A stretch of 64,000 bases of DNA from NCBI GenBank assembly GCA_964036155.1, contig OZ038423.1:29837249-29901248 (forward strand), read 5' to 3'. How positions within the stretch are numbered: the first letter of the stretch is position 1; every line of letters starts with the position of its first letter. This document shows positions 52,420 to 63,826 of this stretch, in pieces. Origin of the DNA: Diploscapter coronatus (Eukaryota; Nematoda; Chromadorea; Rhabditida; Rhabditidae). Under the pieces are notes generated by a model that ran no database searches, was not told where the DNA came from, and was given only the letters and a program-made list of their open reading frames with translations. The translations under genes and the position numbers were made by a program.

Positions 52420-55349
52420 ATGTCACTGTATGACGACGATGACATGTTTGTACCGCCCCCTTCCAAGCTGGCCAAAGTGGCCGAACCTCCCAAGAAGGAG
52501 GAGGAGTTCGAAAAACCCGCCGAATCACCAAGAACCACGACTGCTTTGAAAGGTTGGATTTTGTTGTTTGTTGTTTTACTTATTCTTGCCAATTGAGCCT
52601 CCACGACGGACAGCGTGTCGATGAAATTCCTGCAAGCGCAATTCCAGCAGTCCAAACGCCAGGCCAGCCAACTCGCACAGGTTGCTCTCCCCTTTAGCTC
52701 TGAATCCAAAATTCGTTTTCAGTTGAAACTGAGCTCTTTTAAAAATATTATTTTTGTGTAAACGGAATAGCTTTGTTTACCGAATCTATTTCGCAAAACT
52801 CATAAACAGACTGCAACTCTTTCCCGAAAATTTCATACCCGCACTCAATGACCTAGACCCACAGCTGCAGCGAGTTGCAGTAAATTTAAATTCTTAAACC
52901 CGCACCAGCGTCATATCGCGGACTGTGGGCTTTCTTAAGCAAGACTGCTCATCAATTTTCTAAATTTTTCCAATACCGACCGTTTTTCCTGGTAGCTTGC
53001 AATTTTTCTTCCAGAAATACTCGGCCCCTCCCGTGGTTGATTTGTCTAACCGTTCGAAGACGGTCCCAGGCACAACAACGACCATCTCGACTGCCCCGCC
53101 CACTTTCATCCGCACCATTCGAGCCACGCCTCTCACTGATGGAGTCCCTCTGTCGTTCCTCCCAAAATCTGCTACTGATGATAGTGTAAGCGTTTTATTC
53201 ATAGTATGATTTGTCAATTCATCAAACTTTTCATGACAATTTGTAAATGACGAGGTAACGAGATGACATTACCTATAGCTAGGAATAGGAGAAAGCAGAC
53301 TAGACTACGGCGAAATAGTGTAGGGAACAGATAAGTCTCATCATCCTGTCATCTTGTCATTTACATGTTACCACTTTTCATAAACAAGTTATGATAATAG
53401 TATGCTGTTTCTTTCCAAATCACAGCTGTACTGAGTTAGAATTCGCTCCGAAATGTTAAAGGTAGAAATTCAGTCCAACTCCGATACTGAATTTATAACT
53501 TTATTATTTCTGTGCGTGAAGCTAAAGTAATTAAAAATTCAAAATCACTTGTATCAACTATTTTTCCTCTAATATTCGAATTTCAGGTCCTGCTGTTCGG
53601 AGAAATTGTGGTGAAGAGCGAGTATCAGCCAGCAGTGCCGAATGACTATGTCGTACAGAAGAGGAAGAAGGAGGAGAGGGAGGCTAGGGAGAAGATTGCC
53701 AGGGAAATCGCTGATAGGTTGGAGATTATACAAAATTATCGGCAACCGGGAACAAAACAAGACGACGGGACATGCGAAATAGTATAGGGCAGGATATGGG
53801 AAGGTTCTTGTATTTGTTTCTCTAATACTATTTCATTTTCTTGTTATCTTCTGGTAGTCTTGTTTTTCTTTCTTCAGGTTTGTCAAAAACGATCGTTTAT
53901 CTAACGACTTACAGACTGGCAAAAGAACACGAAGAGGAAGAGAAGAAACGAGAGAAGGGAGCTGCAATCGCCCCACCTCAGGCACTCATCGATGACTCGC
54001 CTCCGCCTCAGACTGAAAATACTAGAGTAAGTCAAGAATGACTTTTACATTTTTGCGCATTTTATTGAACCCCCGGATCAGGGCTCTAGGAAAGTCGCTA
54101 TCATTTCAGCCAGCATCATTCACTCCATCTTTCCTTCCGCCTGCTTTCACGAAGAATGCCACCAGAGGCCTGGGAGTGGCTGCCAATATCATGTCCAAAT
54201 ATGGATATAAGTCGGGCTCTGGGCTAGGTACAATTCGTCAATAAATTGGAAGCAGATGTGTGAAGCTAATTGGATGATTTAGGCGCGAAAGAGCAAGGAA
54301 TGAGCACGGCTTTGCAAGTGGAGAGAACAGGGAAACAGGGCGGCATCATCATCGCAGAGGGATTCAACTCGAACAATACTCCAGGTTAGATTTTTCAATG
54401 TATTTCTAGGGAATTTATGCACTATCAAAAATTTGATCATGCGTGAAAAGTGACAACTTCTATTTTACTGGTTGTAATGAACTGATAGACTTTTTCTTCA
54501 CCATCTCTATACAATTCTTCAATTGAACAGTCAGTTGAGATCCGTCATATAGTGATTTCTTTGAAGAAGAAAAAAAGCCTAAATTCTAGAATCTTTTCAG
54601 TAGGCCATAAACTATAAATTGCATTTTGATCTTTCAGACCAATCCTCAGGCGTGCCTCAAGTCGGTCAAAGTGCTCAAATTTCGATGACAGAAGCAATGA
54701 AGAACTCGACCAAAGTTCTCCTGCTCACGGTTAGTTGACTTTTTTCCTAACCTATTTGCCGAATTTCAGAACATAGTCGGTACAGAAGAAGTGGATGGCG
54801 AATTGGAGGAGGAAATTCGAGAGGAAATGTCCAAATACGGGCAGGTCGTCAATGTCGTGGTAAATAAAGTGAGGTTTTTTTTCTTCGAAAAAAGATTCTA
54901 TTCTGTGTCGAATTTTACTCCTCGACGTTATGAGTTGTAGCAGAAGAATACAATACAACTGTCTTTTTTCCATTTATTCTGAAAATCAGTAGCCATGGGA
55001 TCCTTTTCAAAAATGCAACGACATGATTGCTGAAATTAGGTATATTTTCAAGCGAGTTCCTTGTCTTCGATACAAATCGTTTGATGATTTTTTCCGTTTT
55101 CCCTTAAAATTCTAGCTGGTTGATAAGCAGTTGAAATGATTGTTATTTTTTGTCATAATTTATTAATTTTTCCAGACCCCGAATCCGTCGTCCGAAGCAG
55201 ATGCAGTTCGAATTTTCGTGGAGTACACGAATGCAGCTCAGGCGATAAAGGCGTTCGTCGTCATGAACGGCCGCTTCTTCGCGGGAAGGAGCGTTGTGGC
55301 CAGGTTCTATGATTTGGATGATTATAATTCAAAGGAATACAACAAATAA
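52420..55349 (+). CDS. rbm-17: Splicing factor 45 (SPF45/RBM17) orthologue
   Basis: Ten exons (52420-52552, 52598-52680, 53015-53185, 53587-53717, 53915-54026, 54110-54227, 54283-54384, 54638-54729, 54770-54868 and 55176-55349) total 1,215 coding bases, so 404 residues. It starts MSLYDDDD as in the family (human MSLYDD). A charged coiled region (QKRKKEEREAREKIAREI, then EEEEKKREKGAAIAPP) precedes a G-patch (GLGVAANIMSKYGYKSGSG, GLG across a splice, GMSTALQVE). A C-terminal RRM of the U2AF-homology type begins TKVVLLLTNIVG and ends near NGRFFAGRSVVARFYDLDD. SPF45 acts in alternative 3' splice-site choice by binding U2AF-ligand motifs of SF1, U2AF65 and SF3b155. Introns 2 and 3 are the longest, and intron 3 holds a foldback. 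The call is very secure. Confidence 0.96.
53242..53366. repeat. Foldback sequence in rbm-17 intron 3
   Basis: TGTAAATGACGAGGTAACGA at the left is mirrored at 53348-53366 (reverse complement beginning TGTAAATGACAAGATGAC) over about 25 bases at roughly 80% identity by eye. It has no coding capacity and is probably a decayed miniature element. Confidence 0.45.
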
Positions 55350-55549
55350 TTAACGATTTTTCACAGAAGATATTTATTTACAATTTTAACTCAGAAACTA
55401 TTTAAGACGGGTTTCGGATGCGAGACAAATTAGAAATTGACTATAAAATTCTGTTTCGTTTCTGATGGGTTTTGTTGTTGGTAGGAAATGCGTTATTTAT
55501 CATTTCTAACTTCAGGAATAACAATTGTTATTATATCCATGCAAAAATT

Positions 55550-55555
55550 AATAAA
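55550..55555 (+). terminator. Polyadenylation signal of rbm-17
   Basis: AATAAA about 200 bases after the rbm-17 stop codon and about 220 bases before the prx-2 trans-splice site. Confidence 0.55.
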
Positions 55556-55761
55556 TTTCCAAAAAAAACCTTGTCAAATTCTTAGTTCAGGCATGTAGAA
55601 TTTAGAAAGCTTTAAATTGAATTATTTTCTATTTTAAAGCCTAGGCAATATTCTCTTGTTAAAACTTTCTTCTCTAACCATGGATATCAATTTTGCGAGT
55701 CGCAATTAGCTATTCTTCCCTTCTTATGGACTATAAAAGCTACGATGTAGTCTAGTCGTAA

Positions 55762-55774
55762 CTCATTCTTTCAG
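55762..55774 (+). promoter_or_regulatory. Trans-splice acceptor of prx-2
   Basis: CTCATTCTTTCAG, 56 bases upstream of the prx-2 ATG, follows the rbm-17 polyadenylation signal by about 220 bases. Spacing between two same-strand genes could fit an operon with SL2-type processing, although it is longer than the usual C. elegans gap. Confidence 0.55.
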
Positions 55775-55830
55775 CTGATAGTTTTATTCTTTCTTTATTG
55801 AATTTTCTTCTCTATTCGAAAAATCCCCCA

Positions 55831-57194
55831 ATGTTGCACTCTGAATGCCTTCGAGTGGATCAGCTCGATGCGAATGTTCTGGATACGGACATCGAAGAGA
55901 CACTCCATTCGCAGATCGATCAACTCATTCAGACAGTGCCTGTAAATGCCGCGAGATATCTTGAACGAGTAGGTTATTTTCATTCGACTGAAAATTTAGA
56001 AATTTCAACACTTTCTTCTTCCAACTTCAATGATATTTCCACGATCTCTGACTAAAAGTGATATGGAGAGGGTGTATTGTAGTTTTGTTTCAATTTCAGA
56101 AAACCTTGGACTATCCGCTATGAATTTGCGAAGAAATGAACGCCTAAATCGTGAAATTTAAGCGAAATACATTCCAGATTCGACCAGAGCTGTGCATTCT
56201 GTGCGACGCAGCTCTGTGGACGACTCGAATATACACGGGAGCCTCGCCTGGACAGCACTTGATGGACATTCGGTACAAGGATTACCCAAACAACAAGGTA
56301 GAGTTTAAATTTAGGCGTTTTATTAGCTATCTGGAAACCGCACGACACGCATGGTCTCATGGCATGTGAAATAGGCTAGGGGTTTGGGTGTAGGTCTTCT
56401 TTTCCCACGCTACTATGCATGTCTTGAGGTCATGCGGTTTCCAACGTTGCCGTTTTATTCAATTATCTTCTAGGTTTTCACACATTTCACCATTTCAATC
56501 CTCTTGCCATATTTTGGAAATCGACTGTCGAATTTCAACAACAATAACCAATTATTGACTAGATTGGTCGCGAAAACGAACGCGATGATTGAGGTTGGAA
56601 AATGTTCTCTCCGATGTCTTATTTTTCATAATTTATTCAGGCATTTTCAATTTTGCATCATTTGCATTTTCTTCGATCAGGCGGCTACAGCACATTATTG
56701 GAGAAGTTTTTGGATATGCGGAATTGGAATGTCAATCCGAGAATCATGGGTAGAATTATTGTTATGATTTTCTCTTCAATAAATTAGGAAAATTATGCCA
56801 ATGTGGTTTGTCAAATCTTTGAAGGATAAATTTGTTAAAAATCTTTCAAGAGCATTTGTATGTTTCAGGCGAGGTGAATTACGATACTCAGAATCGTGAA
56901 CTGCTGTGGCATACATTCCGAGATGCACTCCTCCTGTTGTGGCCTTTGTTTCGTGCAGCGCAAAACCTCTATCAGAGAAGATACGCCTCTTCCTCTTCTT
57001 TGAATGAACCAGATGCAACCATCTGCATAGTTTGTGGAGAGCCAGCCACAGTTCCTGTCAAACTGACTGAATGTAGTCACTCCACTTGTTATTGGTGCGC
57101 TACTTCAGGCAAAGGTGTTAAGAAGGAGTGCCAAATATGCAAAGCTCCTTCTTTACCGAAAATGGAATTTGCAAAGGGGACTAAAATTCAGTAG
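55831..57194 (+). CDS. prx-2: Peroxisome biogenesis RING E3 ligase PEX2
   Basis: Five exons (55831-55968, 56178-56297, 56474-56593, 56641-56749 and 56869-57194) give 270 residues. The N-terminus has the family's VDQLDANVLDTDIE segment. The middle carries membrane-embedded hydrophobic stretches (VFTHFTISILLPYFG, AFSILHHLHFLRSGGYSTLL) and the conserved NRELLWHTFRDALLLLWPLF. The C-terminal RING finger has CIVC, CSH, C, CYWC-like and CQIC zinc ligands near 57020-57145. PEX2, with PEX10 and PEX12, forms the peroxisomal membrane ubiquitin-ligase and retro-translocation channel that recycles the import receptor PEX5. Intron 2 contains a foldback element (56333-56442). The start ATG follows a trans-splice acceptor, and the upstream same-strand neighbour is rbm-17. 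In C. elegans I recall this gene as prx-2. Confidence 0.95.
56333..56442. mobile_element. Intronic foldback element, family I copy 2
   Basis: About 110 bases bounded by GGAAACCGCACGA and its reverse complement (TGCGGTTTCC at the right end), inside prx-2 intron 2. The core TTCTTTTCCCACGCTACTATGC parallels the copy at 9992-10116 (TTCTTTTCCCACACTTTCTC). Confidence 0.65.
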
Positions 57195-59999
57195 ATATTG
57201 AACTATAGAATGAAACCGAATTTGATCTCTCGTGATAGCCAGCTAGCTGATAAAAATATTCTACTCATCAAAAATGATTTAGCTTTCTAGAAATGATCTC
57301 AATAAAATATCAATTTTCGTATTTATTATAGGCCTCTTGAAGCCGCATGTCATGAGATAATGATATGAATATACAATAGCTAATGAATTACATCTTACAT
57401 CGTTTGAAATCGTATCGAAATATTCCAACAAAAGAAGTCGATAATAATACATTTTGTCAAGAATGCACCTGCGTAGATAATGACTAGGAACGAGATTATG
57501 CAATGAAAATTAAATTTAAAGAAATGAAAAATCCCTAAATTGGTTCACTTCTCCAAGAAAATGGTATGGTCAGTTAGAAAATATTTAGGTCTACTAACAA
57601 TTCATTAAATAATAATTAGAAATAGAAATCTGTTCACCGGGATACACGCAAATTGTTGAATCGAAGAAATGAAAAATGAAAAGAATGAAGAGATGACGAA
57701 CGAATTGAGTTGGCTCACAATGTTGAAGACATAATGAAAACTGGACATGAATGACCTGCAAATATCAATTTAGTTCAGAATCATAATACCTTCCCATTTG
57801 ATATTTGTTACATTAGCGTAAAAGTATCGCATCAAATAACAATGATGATGCACTATGAATTTTGATGCTAGACTATTGTATTCGATCCGAACTGTCGGAT
57901 TCCTCGAATTTCGACCACGTTGATGACTTTAATAATGACATTAGGGGACAGGATAGAGGTTTCGGAAAGAATGCTAAGTCAAATTGGATCGAAATTTTTC
58001 TAATCCGCCAATAAGTTCATCTAATGAACAGATTAAAAAACCTAAATAAAAATGTCCTAAATGGCAAATAAAAGGTCAAAGTGTAAGCATACTAACGTGC
58101 CTTGATTTAGATATCTTGAGTATTTCTGTATTTTTGGAATGAATGTACTTTTCGCATCTTCAATACGATATTAAAGGATTGATTCATTGAAAATCAATTT
58201 CATGAAACTAACCCTCAAACAATCTTGTCGATGTTTCAAACGAAAACGTGAACATATTCTGACGACACAAAAAACGGAGTCGTTTGGAATGACAGAACGT
58301 TTTTACTCGCAGAGCATCAGTTGACTTGTCATTTCCCTTCTTCCTTTCCCCTATCCTTTCTGCCCGTTCTGTCTCCCTGATTAGCTTATTTCAGTCGCTC
58401 AGCTGTTGAGGGGCGAGTTTGAAAGGAAAGATATTTGAAATGCGAAGATTTCGAGAGAAGATGAACGCTGAGGTAATAGACACGGTCAGGCACAGGCAGA
58501 GGCATAGGAAGGAATTCGGGTAAAGAAAAGCTCAAATTGCAAGAAAATGTGCAGAAAACAGACAGGAGAATTGTAAGGACAAAGAAGCAGTGAAGACACA
58601 CTGGAGGTAGAATATGCAAGTTGTTCGAGATGTGCATGGTTGACATGAAGATGCAAAAAGTGAGGAAGATAGAATGACAGACAGGCGCACGAGAACAAGA
58701 CAATTACGTCCTATCGAAGAAGGTTTGGAATGACGCAGAATATCGATGAATATTGAGTTCGTTCAGTGCGAAATAATTTGGAAGGCTTGATTTATAAAAA
58801 TTAGAAAAACCGACAAAATTCGAATACCTAATATTGTGATACATGTGGAAAAGTTTTTTATTTTGTTATAAAGCTGATCTTCGTGAATTTTTTGGCACAA
58901 TTTAACATGTTATGTTAGGAGATGTAGAAAAGGGTGAAAGATCATCTTAATTATGGATGAAGCTAATCTTCATTCGCGATGTGATTCAAACATTAGCAAT
59001 ATCGTTCACTCATTTTCATTAACGAAGAATGCTTCCCTGCACAACGATTGAAAATTGTCAGTGGGTGTGGCTAAAGTGCTAAACCGTATCAATTGTAGGT
59101 TAATTTTGATCTAATTTTCGGAATAAACTACTTAGCGTAAATCTCTCCCTTTTGTTTGCGATTATAAATAATTCTGTCATTACTGATTATATCGTGCCAC
59201 TGCCTTCATTCTCTAACGAACATGATAGTGTGAATAGAGCTCAATAAGCACCCATGAAGCGTCAAAAGCAATTTAGAGTATGAATATGTAAAGAATGGTA
59301 AGGGTGCGTTCATAGTTTTTAGCATCGTGTCAATGTCAAAAAGTATGAGCGCGCCCTAAAGTTTGCTAGAACTAATGCATATTATCATCTACTTAGAAAT
59401 AACTCATATTGATCATTCTGATCTTCATTCATTTAGTAATTTTTACAAGTCTGGTTGTTTACATCATAATTCTCGCATCAAAAATATCTCTGGGCAGTTA
59501 TTATTGACACCTTTCACTTGGATTCCATCATTCATCTGCCCTTTCTGTCGGTCTTTTCTTCCTCCCTCTTCTGTTTTCTGTTTTCAATCGCTGAACTTCT
59601 CCCCTCCAGCCTCGTGTCAGTTGGTTTCTCCGACGAATCGAAATGGGAGCATTAGGTTCGATGAAAAAATGAATGAACCCATCCAAGAGTGGATGGAATG
59701 AGCTGTATGTCTGAGACAGGGGAGCGAGAGGAGAGGCAGAGAAGCGGAGTGATAAAGGAGAGATAAAAGACTGATAAAGGATAAAGGAGTGAAGAGTGAT
59801 AAAGAACGATGGGAAGGGGCAGAATTGATTACCCCATCAAGAAGGAAGTCTTTGAAAATCCATTGCCTACCAGCAATTGCCGATAACAAAGACACGTAAC
59901 AAATATCAAATAGAATTTTTGCTCGATATCATTTTGAAGCAGACTCACCGCGTAGAATTGAAACGACTAGGAACGAGATTCGAAAATTGGTCGATCATT
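57195..59999. other. Intergenic region between prx-2 and the micropeptide gene
   Basis: A polyadenylation signal for prx-2 (AATAAA at 57301) lies 107 bases past its stop. Beyond that there is no supported gene: open frames at 58386-58703 and 59363-59895 are readings of purine- or pyrimidine-rich blocks. A GC-rich hairpin lies at 59299-59358. Confidence 0.5.
59299..59358. repeat. Compact hairpin with 20-base arms
   Basis: AGGGTGCGTTCATAGTTTTT is followed after about 17 bases by the near reverse complement of AGGGCGCGCTCATACTTTTT, with TAAGGG/CCCTAA at the outer edges. It could be a mini-foldback of a hAT-like end or a hairpin RNA. Confidence 0.5.
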
Positions 60000-60669
60000 T
60001 TAATGTTCGATTTTAAAGTTGCTTGTAGCCATCGTAGCAGTCACGACCATGTACAGCAGTCCTGAAATGGTATAAAATAAACAGTAGTCTTATAATTTAT
60101 CTCCGACTAAAACATTTGCATGACGATTTTTATTCTTCATAAGCTCAAAATTTCAAATATAGAAAATCTCAAGTTTGATGCAAATTTCATTTTCTTTTCA
60201 TGGGATTCAAAGAAAGGGGTTGCAAACAAAATCTGCTGTCTATCATGATTTTGACCTGAAAATTACGAGGCAAAAAGACAAAAGCAGCATCGTAGAGATG
60301 CAGGTCATTTTTCAGTGTGACCTACAAGGTGGCTCATAATTACAGCGTCATCAATTCAGCATATTCAAAATGCTTTTGAAATAACTTCTGCGGCATCTCC
60401 CTTGCAGAAATGGCTAATTGCAGACTACGATATCCATTTCTTTGAATCAAGAAGAGCATCCTGTACTAGGCTGTATGCTATGTAACTTTTCCGTGAGTTT
60501 CCCGACTATCATAGGAATTTCGAATCATGCTTCAGTCTTCTTCTTATAACTTTAAAAACTTACCCATTAGAACGACGAGAATAAGGAGATTAACGATGAG
60601 AATGATGCTGTTCTTGTCGAAATGCTGCTCAGCCGCTGCCACCAACGAGCCTTTTCGGGACGAACTCAT
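60000..60669 (-). CDS. 55-residue single-pass membrane micropeptide, phospholamban-like layout
   Basis: Two exons (60669-60564 and 60061-60000) encode 55 residues. The first has a clean GTAAGT donor and the second a TTTCAG acceptor, and the joined frame is intact to TAA at 60000-60002. The N-terminal half is polar with a basophilic-kinase-type site (SRKGSL, Ser8) and a short helix-prone linker (VAAAEQHFDKN). Then comes one uninterrupted hydrophobic segment of about 22 residues (IILIVNLLILVVLMGLLYMV) and a short polar tail. This resembles SERCA-regulating micropeptides such as phospholamban (RRAST site, linker, C-terminal helix) and sarcolamban/myoregulin, which inhibit the sarco/endoplasmic reticulum calcium pump. 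The resemblance is in layout, not proven homology. Expression, the start site and conservation are unknown, so the gene call itself is only moderately certain. Confidence 0.55.
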
Positions 60670-62308
60670 TCTTACTGCTTAGAAGAGGGGAATAGCGAGG
60701 AATGCACAGATAAGTAGACTCAATTGAGGTCAAGATCTGCAAAGTGCGTGTTCTTAAACCAAAATAGTAATTGATATGATTAAAGGATCGAATAATGATT
60801 TACTAAACCATGTTAATACACATAAGAATGTGAATAATGCATTCATAAACAATGAAAGCCTTCTGTAAAATAACCAAAAAATCATACTATTTGTAAAATT
60901 CAGAAGGTACTTTCTTATACTTCCTAGCCAAAGTTAGATAAATTCTATAGGAAGCCAGAATGGAGAAACAGTCTTCAAATTCAACATCTAACCATTTGAA
61001 AGTCAAACAATGGCAAGGACGTTTGAAGAGAATCGGCTAAAGGCTAAAACCAAAGAAAGCGGATCGGATTGTAGGTTACTGGATATCAGTTCTTTCTCTC
61101 TCTTTATCATTGCATCATATCATTCTACATTCCTATTGACTTACAGTCGCAGTTTGCTGATCTCGTTTCTCATTTCCTTCCTTCCCTCACTTTTTCATCT
61201 CACAGCCGTGGCTCAAGTAGCCGAAATCAAGATTATCGAATCAATCTGGATCTTATCATTTCGAGTTATCTCCTCCTCACGAAGTTCGAAATCTCCTCTT
61301 CAAATCTAGCGATTTTTGCTCTATCCTAATGCAAGGCAGTGAAAAATCGGCTGTAAATGTGAAAATGATATTGATTATCTGGTGAAATGGCTGTCTGCGT
61401 GATGCGGTTCGAGGGAACGACGAAGACAAAATGCCGCAGGCTCAAGATAAAGGGAGAGAATAAAAGCTGAGGTATGAGCAGAGGCTAAAATGATCCTAAA
61501 TGAAAGGGTAGGAGAAGGAACATGCGAACATACAAAGCAATGCGACATCGCCCGAGGGCAAATGTCAGACTAGCAGATAGGATGTTGGCAGAGAAAGACA
61601 ATTCTAGAGAAGCAGTAGTCCATGGGACGGGCTGGGAGAGGGCTCAAAAACACGCACAAACTGCACAGGCACAGGCCGCATTACACTTAGGAATGAGATG
61701 AAAGACAGGGCAAAGAGGGAAAGGGAGAATGAAGGAAGGGAGGAGAAGAAGAAAGGTGATCTGCTGAAAGATACTCGCCACACAACACTAACGCACACAG
61801 GCAGGCTAAACAGAACTTATTAATTTTAAGTTCAGGTTTATTAAATCTGTAAATGATCATATGTGATTGAGATAAGGCATTACAATCAGTCAGGTAGATC
61901 AATGAAAGATTCAACGAAAATGTGAAAATTAGAATTTCAGAAAAAAAACGTCACTTTATCAATTATTCAGATTTAGAAGCATTTAAATGGCAAATCAGAT
62001 TGCAATTTTAAACCTTCACATTCTCCGAGTTAATGCTTTGTTGTTTCCCTATCTATGTAACTCCAGCATCTAAGAACCCGATAATTTGGCCTGGAAAATG
62101 AACGAATAGCCTAATTTTAGACCAAGAGTACAATTTCGTTTTAGAAAGTAAGCGCATTGCTATCATTTTTGTATTCATTCCTATTTGTTGTTAAAAATGT
62201 TGCACCCACTTCGAAGAGATATTTTGTCAAAAACGCATTCACTTTCGATTGAATTATACTCGGAGTCAAATTTTACCTAATTCTAATCTACCACCAAAAA
62301 GAATTTTC
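60670..62308. other. Intergenic region between the micropeptide gene and tafazzin
   Basis: This should include the micropeptide promoter (near 60670-60900) and the tafazzin 3' end. A pyrimidine-rich block at 61090-61220 and a purine-rich block at 61680-61760 produce spurious open frames. No gene or RNA is supported. Confidence 0.5.
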
Positions 62309-63826
62309 CTATTCTTTAATCAGCTCCTTTTCCCTTTCCTGTTGGAGTAGTTTGCTTGCAGTGCCCTTTGGGAGTTGTTTGACTCTTTCCCCCAATTCAT
62401 ACAGTTTGGTCTGCAATTGATCAGTGATCCTCTTCCTCTTCTCTGTCTCAGTCAGTCCCTCCTGCTTCATGACTTCTTCTCGCAACTCGGCTGTGTCGTA
62501 CGGCTCTCCAACGAACACTTCAACTGTCTGAAAGGAAAAAATTGAAATTTCAACACAATCTAGTCCTTATCAAACAATCTGCCATTTCAATATTTCAAAT
62601 GTTATCATTGCTTGCACGACATTTCATGATATCATCCAATGTTTTCATTTCAAATAACATTGAGAATAAATATTGTTGAAGAGAGATGAATTGAGACGTA
62701 ATAAAAACCAACAAAATTATATTAGGGAAATTAGCGCATTATTTGCGGATAAATAGGCGATTTTATTATATAGAAAAAGTACGTCAAATTTAAACTTATA
62801 AACTGTGCATCAGCATCACAAAATGTGTGCATTATTTATTTTCTCAAATCACCGATCTTTCTCAATATTATTTTTGAAATTTTGCATAATTTCTGCAATT
62901 TATAAAACCGTTAGAAGCAGTACGTAGACGTCGAATAAATAAAACGAAAAATCTAATTCTATTGCTGAAAATATAAAGTACAAATAGAAAAGCTCAACCT
63001 GTCCAAACCGTGGATAGTAGGGAGGATGAGTGGGCCAGATGAGATTCATGTTGACGGTCCAAATCGGCAGCACAATCGGGGGCAACTTCGACTCCATCAC
63101 GAGACGGCCAATGCCCCATTTGAATCTGAAAACCAACAGTAATTTGGTTTTGTAACACAAGACAAAAGTAATAAATAGTAAGGCATCATCTTAAACCCAA
63201 GAGCAAAACATTCCAATCTATTTGAAACTAGTGATTTTATATGCTCAAAACATCGTCCCGCTGTAACGTATTTTTAAGCTTCCGATGCGAATTTCTCAGG
63301 ATTGGTAGATTTAGGATGCAAATAAAATTTATGTTTTTTTTTCTCTGTATGAAAATGTCAAAAGTACAGAAAGTGCATGACTTCTTTAGATATTTTGTTA
63401 TCAAACATAAACTCCAACCTCATAGGCCCTTCATTGACCCGTCCTTCAGGAAAGATGTGAACCCATCCGTTCTGGTTGAGCATTTGAATGGAGAAGTCCA
63501 TTCCTTTCTGATAGACTCCCTCTCCTCGCACACAAGGCACACAGCGACCGAGAGAGAACATTCTGGAAAGTGCCATTCTTCAGTTGTCGATTTATTTGAA
63601 TGTGTAAATCAACATAATTAGTGGCTTTTGATAAGCATAGCGTGATTTGCCAGAAAAAATTCCAAGAATCATGTTCATTCATCAACGTCGTTCTATATCT
63701 TGCCTTTAATAGTTCTCTAAATCCTTACGTAGTGTGCAATTGTTTGGTGAAGCAGATGTTGTGCGCAGTGAGTGTGTAGCGATGGCGGTCAATATTCTTC
63801 AGCAACTCTCGGTAGGTTATCATTGC
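62309..63826 (-). CDS. acl-3: Tafazzin (monolysocardiolipin transacylase), C-terminal part
   Basis: Four exons are visible. The most upstream (63826 to about 63731) encodes [20 protein letters not shown] and then CFTKQLHTT. The next (about 63561-63416) gives [40 protein letters not shown] and RVNEGPMR. Then come [20 protein letters not shown] with PPYYPRFGQ, and last [11 protein letters not shown] through a basic tail ending KELIKE with TAG at 62309. The FPEG and PIVLPIW blocks are acyltransferase motifs III and IV. The catalytic HX4D motif should lie upstream of the window. Tafazzin remodels cardiolipin acyl chains in mitochondrial membranes. C. elegans acl-3 is the orthologue as I recall. 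The gene is cut by the window edge, not by mutation. Confidence 0.93.

Noticed and set aside
62309..63826. Tafazzin lacking its catalytic HX4D motif as a defect
   Set aside because: The motif is expected in exons beyond the right edge of the window.
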